Shown: positions 9,244 through 16,134 of the stretch, in pieces
Layout of the letters: each line of letters starts with the position of its first letter
Position numbering within the stretch: the first letter of the stretch is position 1
Source of the DNA: Craterostigma plantagineum
Taxonomy: Eukaryota; Streptophyta; Magnoliopsida; Lamiales; Linderniaceae
Assembly (NCBI GenBank): GCA_027422505.1
Contig: JAPQWV010000498.1
Location: forward strand, 62,001 to 126,000
Direction: 5' to 3'
Length of the DNA stretch: 64,000 bases
The notes under the pieces: generated by a model
Databases searched by the model: none
What the model was told of the DNA's origin: nothing
The model's input: only the letters and a program-made list of their open reading frames with translations
Program-made: the position numbers and the translations under genes

Positions 9244-12060
9244 ATGGCAGCTTTTGCAGCTCTAACATCTCTGATGCACATCATAAACCAGGTTCAAGAA
9301 CAAGGAAGTGGCCTGGTTTATCTCCACCAAGAACAGATCGAATCTCTAACCCGAAAAGTTGGATACTTGCAACGATTTCTCGAAACTAATCATTCTATTT
9401 CAGACAGCAAAGAAATCGGAGCTCTAGAGAATGACATCGCAGACGCTGCTTATGCAGCCGAAGATGAAGTTGAATCCAAAGTCGTCGATCAAATCCTCGC
9501 CGGGCAAAATCAGAAGTCGAACAACTCCGCCGTACTAATCAACCTCAACAAAGCAATCGAACGTCTAGACGTTATACAGAGAAGGGCCATGGAAATGGAG
9601 AGTAGTAATATTGTTATTACAGGGAATCAGAGATTCATCAGAACTCAGAATCAAGAATCTTCACAATCTGCTGTGATAAGCGGTAATAAGACCTCCTCCG
9701 TAAAGGGTCTTAAAGAGGAGTCGATTCGAGTCATGGACTGGCTAACTACGGCCAACAATGCTCGCCAGACAATATCGATCGTTGGGATGGGAGGGATAGG
9801 CAAGACCACACTCGCGAGGCACGTGTACGAAACGCCTTTGATCTCTCAGCATTTCGACGTTCGAGTATGGGTCGTAGTTTCCCAACAGTACAGCAAGCAC
9901 AAACTCCTTTCGAGCATGGTTTTGTGCCTGAAGGGAAAAGAGAACACAGACACGAATCGTATGGACGAAAACCAATTGGGAGAAATGCTGTACAAGAGTT
10001 TATCGGGGAGGAAGTACCTTGCCGTAATGGACGACATATGGGACATTAAAGCTTGGGACATGGTGAGGTTTTTCTTACCAGAAAACCGTAATGGAAGTAG
10101 AGTCCTCGTAACTACTAGGCAGTCGAACATGGCTGCTCTTTTCGGCCCACTCTGTCTGAAGATGGCTTTCTTGGACAGAGGTGAGAGCTGGGAATTGTTC
10201 TGTGACAGAACATTCGGGCAAGAAACTTGTCCCGTTGATTTAGAAGACGTCGGAAAGGCCATCGTCGAGAAATGCAAAGGGCTTCCTCTATCGATCGTGG
10301 TCACCGCAGGGCTTCTCTCGAATTCTCCTAGAACACGGAAATACTGGAAATCGGCTTCCAAGAATATCAACTCGTCGACGCTAAATTCAGGCCAAGATGA
10401 GCACAGCATAAAAATCCTATCTTTGAGCTATAACTACTTGCCCGCCCATCTCAAACCTTGCTTTCTGCACATGGGGCTTTTTCCCGAGGACCACGAGATT
10501 CGAGCTACACAGCTCGTGAAGCTCTGGTCTGCCGAGGGATTCCTAAAGCCAAACGAACGCAAAAAAAGCTACGACGAAACAGCAGAAGGTTACTTAATGG
10601 AGCTCGTCGACAGAAATCTCGTCTTAGTTCGTAGGCAGAGGCACAATGGGCGCATTAAGACATGCGAAATTCACGACCTCTTGAGAGACCTCTGCCTGAG
10701 AATTGTCCACCGTGGAAAGTTCCTCCGTGTAATTAGAATGCCCAGAAATGGGCTTGAGATTCCTCAGGGCGTGGACAAAGAGCGTCGAATCGTAGTTCAC
10801 GAGCCTAAGCTGAGTAATCCTTCTTCTTCTTCCTCCTCGAGAAGAAAGAGACAATCAAAGGCGCTTCGAGTCCTAAAATCTGCGCAGAACTGCCGTTCTC
10901 TGATGTGCGACTTCGACAAGCCTCATCACCGTGTGTTGTCCTCCCTTAGGCTAATGAGGGTGCTGAGTACTAAAGCACAAACGTTCTCGCCAGAAACTGC
11001 TTTCGAGCTAGTGAACCTCCGTCTCCTTTCTTACATGCCAAGTTGTTTCGCCACCTACTCAGAACGTTACTCGCTCCCGCGTTATATTCCCGATTCTAAG
11101 CTTCCATCGACCATCTCTTCGCTCTGGAACGTGCACACCATAATATGCCGAGGGCTTCGTAGGAGATTCGTCCTGCCGCCCGAGTTCTGGCGAATGTCGC
11201 AGCTCAGGCACGTCGAGTTCAACGAGGTATGCCTCCCCGACGAAGGGCGAGGGAAGGGCGGCGCCCTTGAGAAGCTCGAAACCCTCTCCAGCCTGGCGAA
11301 GTTCAATTGCAATGGAGAGATGGTGGAGAAGTTACCCAACATCAAGAAGCTGAAGGTCACGTATTACAACATGTCCATGTACTACAGCAGCTCGCTGAAG
11401 GCCGAGGCGTACGAGGATCTATCAGGCTCGTACCATAGCCTCGAATCCCTCGATCGCCTGAGCAAGCTCGAGTCGCTGAACTTAACCTTCCATGGAACGC
11501 CTGGGGAGGGCGATTTGCTGCACATGGTTCGATTCCCCGAATCGCTCAAGAAACTGAGTCTGTCGGGCACTGAACTCAAATGGGAACATCTTTCGAGTAT
11601 GGTTGGCTCGTTGCCCAATCTTAACGTCCTCCTACTGTTGGGAGTGAATTCCGTTCTAGGGCTTCGGTGGGACCCAATCGATGGTGACTTTCCTCGCCTT
11701 AAAGTCCTGAAGATGGAAAACCTCGAGCTGGTGCATTTGAACGCAGACGAGACGCATTTTCCAGCCCTTGAGAGCCTCTTTCTTGTATCTATGCCGGCCA
11801 TGGATGAGATCCCTTTAAGCATGGGAGATATATCGACGCTGAAGTGTATCGATTTGAACGGTTGCAGTGATGCTACGGTGATGTCGACGAAGAGATTGGT
11901 GGATCAGCAAGAGAGTGATGGGAATGAGGACATTCAGGTTCATGCTACTTTGAGGAACAAGGAAGACGTGAGGAGAATCGTGGAAGAGATGGAGTTAGAG
12001 AGCTTGGCTAGTGATAGTTTTCGAGTCAGTTTCGACTCTTCAGACTCGGAATCCCTTTAA
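9244..12060 (+). CDS. CC-NB-LRR resistance protein, R1-like (NLR-1)
   Basis: Intracellular immune receptor of the late-blight R1/Rx-like group (938 aa, intronless). The start at 9244 matches the start of its paralogue at 18858; an in-frame ATG at 9142 is less likely. Coiled-coil domain at about 1-140, with AEDEVES in the EDVID position. NB-ARC follows: P-loop GMGGIGKTT (181-189), kinase-2 KYLAVMDDIW (257-266), RNBS-B GSRVLVTTR (about 284), GLPL (346) and IHD in the MHD position (476-478). The irregular LRR region covers about 550-900 and the tail is acidic (DSSDSESL). All nucleotide-binding motifs are intact, so this copy looks functional. It faces its paralogue tail to tail across about 4 kb. 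Confidence 0.96.
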   Translation: MAAFAALTSLMHIINQVQEQGSGLVYLHQEQIESLTRKVGYLQRFLETNHSISDSKEIGALENDIADAAYAAEDEVESKVVDQILAGQNQKSNNSAVLINLNKAIERLDVIQRRAMEMESSNIVITGNQRFIRTQNQESSQSAVISGNKTSSVKGLKEESIRVMDWLTTANNARQTISIVGMGGIGKTTLARHVYETPLISQHFDVRVWVVVSQQYSKHKLLSSMVLCLKGKENTDTNRMDENQLGEMLYKSLSGRKYLAVMDDIWDIKAWDMVRFFLPENRNGSRVLVTTRQSNMAALFGPLCLKMAFLDRGESWELFCDRTFGQETCPVDLEDVGKAIVEKCKGLPLSIVVTAGLLSNSPRTRKYWKSASKNINSSTLNSGQDEHSIKILSLSYNYLPAHLKPCFLHMGLFPEDHEIRATQLVKLWSAEGFLKPNERKKSYDETAEGYLMELVDRNLVLVRRQRHNGRIKTCEIHDLLRDLCLRIVHRGKFLRVIRMPRNGLEIPQGVDKERRIVVHEPKLSNPSSSSSSRRKRQSKALRVLKSAQNCRSLMCDFDKPHHRVLSSLRLMRVLSTKAQTFSPETAFELVNLRLLSYMPSCFATYSERYSLPRYIPDSKLPSTISSLWNVHTIICRGLRRRFVLPPEFWRMSQLRHVEFNEVCLPDEGRGKGGALEKLETLSSLAKFNCNGEMVEKLPNIKKLKVTYYNMSMYYSSSLKAEAYEDLSGSYHSLESLDRLSKLESLNLTFHGTPGEGDLLHMVRFPESLKKLSLSGTELKWEHLSSMVGSLPNLNVLLLLGVNSVLGLRWDPIDGDFPRLKVLKMENLELVHLNADETHFPALESLFLVSMPAMDEIPLSMGDISTLKCIDLNGCSDATVMSTKRLVDQQESDGNEDIQVHATLRNKEDVRRIVEEMELESLASDSFRVSFDSSDSESL

Positions 12061-12747
12061 CAATTTAATTCTTATTAAATTCAAAATAACAGACTCCTCT
12101 TGAATTCAACATTAATTTATTTTTCATTTAACACATTGCATGATAATATTAAATTTCGAATTTTATTGTTACATTTAATTTAAAAAGTGTAAATATATTT
12201 TAAATAATTATATAACAAAGGATGTCTTATTAGCACAATAAATTATTTACAAACATTTATAGGTTAAATTTAGTCAAGAACACAATTATATACTACCTCC
12301 GTCCCTAACCATTTTATACATTTTACTATATCGGACGTCCCACTTCGTACATTTCCTATTTTAGCAAAAATTACCACATACAATCAATATAATAATATTT
12401 AATACTCTTAAAGACGTGTCAGGAATACACTTGTTTACAGTTTACTCGTACTGTATTATTAAAATATTCACTTTAGTAGGAACAACACCGTACACAAGTG
12501 TCCGTAAACCATTTGGGACAAATAAGAGTATTAATAAAGAACGTTGATTTTTTTTTTCACTTTTCCAAATTCCAACTGTTGAAACTTATACAAGTACGGA
12601 TCACTTTGCAAGTTACTGAAACTTATACTACGTTATTATTTCTCCTATCCGCCCCAATGCTACAGTTCCGAAAGGCGTTCATCTGAAGATTGACGATTTC
12701 ATCAAAACCCCAAACGCTGTTTATATATTGTAAGAAACCCAATGATC
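12061..12747. other. Intergenic between convergent NLR-1 and SRO
   Basis: AT-rich 3' flank of NLR-1, then a MITE-like element at about 12293-12528 (listed separately). No gene seen. Confidence 0.6.
12293..12528. mobile_element. MITE-like element, Stowaway-type, copy 1
   Basis: Starts with a degenerate CTCCGTCCC terminus after a TA and ends near a degenerate GGGACAAATAAGAGTA. The interior block CAATCAATATAATAATATTT, together with ACTCTTAAAGACGTGTC, recurs in opposite orientation at 52492-52710 and 60658-60895. The CTCCCTCCGTCCC terminus and TA target are typical of Tc1/mariner-derived MITEs in plants. Exact ends are uncertain. Confidence 0.65.
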
Positions 12748-14044
12748 TTAACTAACCTTTCCTCTGTAAGAATTAATGATCGCTGCAAGAAGTTTGTCTC
12801 CAGCCACGTTTCGAACTGTCCCAATCATGTCATTCCTCGACACCCTTCGCTTCTACAGAGTTCGAAGATTAACGAATAAATAAACTCACTTCAAATAGTA
12901 AGATTTTCGCCATTGCCGAGAATCGTCGGCCCCTTACCTTAAACTCTCCGTGCTTTTTCACTATCGCCTCTATCGCATCGGCCGGCAAGAACTTGCTGAG
13001 AACTCTAATCAGAGCTGGGAATGGCATCCATGTCGAGCCCGGCGCTGGCTTTGGAGAAGATTGTGGTAGAGATCCTTCGTAAAAACAGAGCAGATTACTA
13101 CACAGTAGAGCAAGAAAGCAGCTTAGGAAGGTACTAACTATTAAGTACTAACTAACCCCTGCAAATTCTGAAGCTGACGACGAATTCTGGCAAGATATGA
13201 GTGTTCATATACGAAGCCCACATGATATATTTCTTTGGTTGCGCCAAACTGTCGAGCCCAGAATCAAATTCTTCAGAACTAGGGCAGCTTTGGTTCGAAC
13301 CGTGATGTATAACCTCGGGTTTTCCAAGTATTACACGGCACAGTAACATGTGAATTACTCGATCCTCAACAGCTGCTTGCAAACTGGGAAAAAAAAAATT
13401 CCGTTAATATTCTCAATATCGACAGTTTTATGGTTTAGTATTTGGACCATTTGGTACCATTCGATGGAGTGATCGACTGGGGATAAGTAGAGACCATGGC
13501 CATAAGCTCCATTACACATCATGGGAAGGCTAAAGCCGTGTGTGAGAATGGTGTCGATGTCAGCCATGGAAGAAGCACAATACCATGCGTATTTCAGATT
13601 CGAATTTCCACCGCACTTGATCTCCACGGCTTTCGAATATAAAGAGAATGACTGAAGCTTGGCCCTCTTCATCGTCGTGCTACCGAAGTCGTTTCTGTGA
13701 ATGCTCTCAATTCTAGGCTCGAAATCAGCAGAATTCAAGCTCAAGGCAAGCCTTTTCTCGATCATAGTGTGTAGTTTCTCGCCTTGGCTCATTCTGATCA
13801 AACCGTTGGTAGGAAGGAGATGGGATCGCTGATGATCATCTGATGTCGTGCTCTCGCAATCCGACGGACGAGGATCCTCGAAAGGAGGGTTCAAGATCTC
13901 ACCGTGGCTGCCAAGAAGTTCCATTGCATGGCAGTGGAGATCAAGAAAGTCCGAGGCTCTGTTTTTCTTGCGGTATATAAATGTCTGGTCTATCAAGACT
14001 TGGGAGGGAAGAAATAACCTTAAAGGTTGTAACTTGGTCTGCAA
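12748..14044 (-). CDS. SRO: SRO protein (RCD1-like PARP fold with RST domain)
   Basis: Short SIMILAR-TO-RCD-ONE protein of the SRO2/SRO5 type, a plant stress regulator. These proteins have a PARP-like fold that generally lacks the catalytic triad and bind transcription factors through the C-terminal RST domain. Four exons: 13458-14044, 13157-13383, 12938-13074, 12748-12852; 351 aa if the first ATG is used. A start at 13924 (MELLGSHGE) is equally plausible because the first 40 residues look non-conserved. Diagnostic segments are NLKYAWYCASSMADIDTIL with GHGLYLSP, then LLCRVILGKPEVIHHGSNQ and SSEEFDSGLDSL (PARP core). The RST part has WMPFPALIRVLSKFLP and, in exon 4, NDMIGTVRNVAGDKLLAAII. It lies between the two NLRs. 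Confidence 0.92.
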
Positions 14045-15199
14045 TCAATCCAGAAACTTCGTGGTGAAGCTGAAGGAGGAGCAAGCTAAGTATGAATGGA
14101 CAAAGCCGAAATATGTGATTGGGCAATAATTGACTTTACATGAAGAAAAGTAAGGACCCCCATACGAAAACGACGCATTCTATAACATGATGCACGTTCA
14201 TAAAAAATCAAGGTTATTATGCTGACACGTTACAGATTGACAGAAAATTCAACGTGATTAAAGTTGAGGAAAACGGCTGAGGAACAAAAGGTAAGTTTTA
14301 TTTTGGCAGTAAAGGAAACTCATATAAGATTGCTTAATGTACTAAAAAAATGGGCATTATCGAAATAGTTTGTAGTAAATCATGGGGAAGAACTCCATTA
14401 ATGGTGAACTTTTGAAATAGCTAGCTTGGGAGACTATGATAAGAATCTTGATTCTTAAAGGCCAAGTTAGAAAGCACCGCCCCATGTTTCTCTATTAATC
14501 CTAGAGAAAGATTGAGTTCTTTACTGTGGGCGGCGGGAGAGAGAAAGCGAGATAGTTTTTTTTTTTTTTTTTTTTTTTTTTATAACGTCCCTTATATATA
14601 TAAAGTGGAAAAGTTTTACAAAATGAGCAGGGGATGAACTCCGCAACCAACCAGTAACAAGCTAGTGACACGATCACAAGATCTCACTACATGAATCAAA
14701 ATTAACGCCTACCAAGCCACACGCCATATTATGCGAATAGTCGCGCGATGCAGGTCGTACTTCGTGGACGTACCACTAATATGCATGATAACCAAGGCAA
14801 GCACACACCACGAGCCTGTGAGGCGGCGTGATGATCCCCTCCTTCCAACGCTGTGGCTATATGTGGTAAACCAGAGAGGCAAGAACATGTCGATAAGCTG
14901 CATGGAGAAGATGCTTACCTCGCCAACCGGCCGCCACCCATCGAATACCTGTACTCCAGTCCCGATAGGGCCAAATTCATCGAATCCGTCGCCGCAAGAT
15001 CCGAAGACATTACCGTGAAAACGGAGAATCGAAAAAGAGATGATGGGATGATTGGGATGTCTCATTGTTTCTTCTCTAGCTGTGTTTTCTTTCAGTTGAC
15101 AGTTTGTTTAGTTTATTAAGGTGGTCAGAATCACCGACTTCTCAAAGTTCGTGTACTTTGTTCTTATGATGGATGACGGTTTTGCCCTTTTTAGCCCAG
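14045..15199. other. Intergenic between SRO and the snoRNA-like cluster
   Basis: Contains the SRO promoter, a long poly(T) tract at about 14557-14581, and at about 14877-15010 a + strand stretch with coding-like composition (reads HVDKLHGEDAYLANRPP, then IEYLYSSPDRAKFIESVAA). I cannot assign that stretch to any family and it has no clear start or splice context; it may be a gene fragment. Confidence 0.5.
14557..14581. repeat. Poly(T) tract
   Basis: More than 20 uninterrupted T. On the minus strand this is a poly(A) run, which could mark the tail of an old retrocopy, but no recognisable retro-gene is attached. Confidence 0.8.
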
Positions 15200-15217
15200 A
15201 TAATTAGGGGCCCTATT

Positions 15218-15296
15218 TGGGCCTCAATAACAAGCCTAGGCCCATTAATACGACTCAAGCCCGAACCCGAAGGCCGCCATCGCCAGCAAACCCTAA
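15218..15296 (+). promoter_or_regulatory. Site II + telo-box promoter of the snoRNA-like cluster
   Basis: TGGGCC at 15218-15223, the reverse form AGGCCCA at 15238-15244, then a perfect telo-box AAACCCTAA at 15288-15296. Site II followed by a telo-box is a known arrangement in plant promoters for translation-machinery genes, including many snoRNA and ribosomal protein genes. Nothing protein-coding follows on this strand; the snoRNA-like units start about 155 bp downstream. Confidence 0.6.
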
Positions 15297-15451
15297 CTTC
15301 AGCGCCTATATTACATTATGGCAAATGGCAGCTCCGATACGTAGATTTTGGTCGTCTTCACCTGGGCGGCGATTAACCATATGCCTCTACTCTGCGATTG
15401 CAGTTTTTAGCTGTCTTTTCTAGTGTGATTTCTTTCTTGATCTACTGAACG

Positions 15452-15646
15452 CCAGATTTTAGTCAGGTCTTCGCCATTTTTGCTGTGGTGAGTAGTGCCG
15501 TTACATATCTGGTAAACGTAAGATGGAGGAAGAATTTGACAGATTTGGTTTTCCATCTTTCATTTCTGCTTTCTCTTGTAGGTGTCCTTCGTTGCTCGCT
15601 AGTTTTTACTCCCATGATTAGTGAGCTACATCAGGATTCCACATCT
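15452..15646 (+). ncRNA. Putative H/ACA snoRNA-like unit A (interrupted)
   Basis: Related to units B and C downstream. The 5' hairpin has outer arms CCAGAT/ATCTGG with an inner CCA/TGG stem. It keeps the shared pocket blocks CAGG and GCCGTTACATATCTGGTAAA. The 3' hairpin has an 8-bp inner stem GCTCGCTA/TAGTGAGC, then GAGCTACATCAGG and an ACA box at 15641-15643, three bases before the inferred end. About 60 nt separate the two hairpins, beginning GTAAG and ending TTGTAG, unlike B and C. It could be a diverged copy, or a unit interrupted by a small intron. Confidence 0.45.
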
Positions 15647-15718
15647 GATGCATTTTTTGCGTTGTTCGCCGTGAATAAAAGAGATTGCTTAAGGTTTTTA
15701 CCAAAATCGTGCTTAGAT

Positions 15719-15855
15719 CAGACATAAGGCAGGTGTCTATTGCTTTCCTATTCGCATGGACCGTTGATTGTCTGGTATATTGAAGATTGTGTCCATCGTT
15801 GCTCTATAGTCGAAGTTTGATATGATTATCTGAGCTACATCTGGGCACTACATCT
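15719..15855 (+). ncRNA. Putative H/ACA snoRNA unit B
   Basis: 137 nt with a two-hairpin H/ACA layout. The 5' hairpin has outer stem CAGACA/TGTCTG, inner arms TCTATTGC/GCATGGA, and an internal loop between them (GGCAGGTG on one side, CCGTTGAT on the other) that fits a pseudouridylation pocket. A hinge (about 15775-15788) only approximates the H box. The 3' hairpin has outer stem GTGTCCA/TGGGCAC and inner stem GCTC/GAGC. It ends with ACA at 15850-15852 plus three nucleotides. Identified from structure, not from a known sequence; the target RNA was not determined. Confidence 0.6.
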
Positions 15856-15945
15856 CCACGAATTCACGCTGCTTCTATTTTTGAGCAAAACTTTGTGTAT
15901 TTTGATAAATTTATCCTCTATCCCGTAATTATTACCGTAAATCTC

Positions 15946-16079
15946 CAGACATAGGCAGGTGTCTACCGCTTTCTGGTTGCGGAGACCGTTGAATGTCTGG
16001 TAAAGAAAAATTGATGTTCCAAAGTCCCTCACTCATCAAATTTGAATGATTGCGTGAGCTACGTTTGAACACCACATTT
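15946..16079 (+). ncRNA. Putative H/ACA snoRNA unit C
   Basis: 134 nt and clearly paralogous to unit B (shared CAGACATA, GGCAGGTGTCTA, GACCGTTGA, TGTCTGGTA, GAGCTACRT and a terminal CACAT). The 5' hairpin has outer stem CAGACA/TGTCTG and inner stem TCTaCCGC/GCGGAGA. A hinge with H-box-like AAAGAA/AGAAAA follows. The 3' hairpin has outer stem TGTTC/GAACA and inner stem CTCAC/GTGAG. The ACA box is at 16074-16076, three nucleotides from the inferred 3' end. Base pairs differ between B and C while stems are kept, which supports structural conservation. It ends 56 bp before the stop codon of the convergent NLR-2. Confidence 0.62.
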
Positions 16080-16134
16080 TCATCATTTCATCTTATTTGT
16101 TGGTTGGTATTCGCATTTTTTATGATCTGAATTA

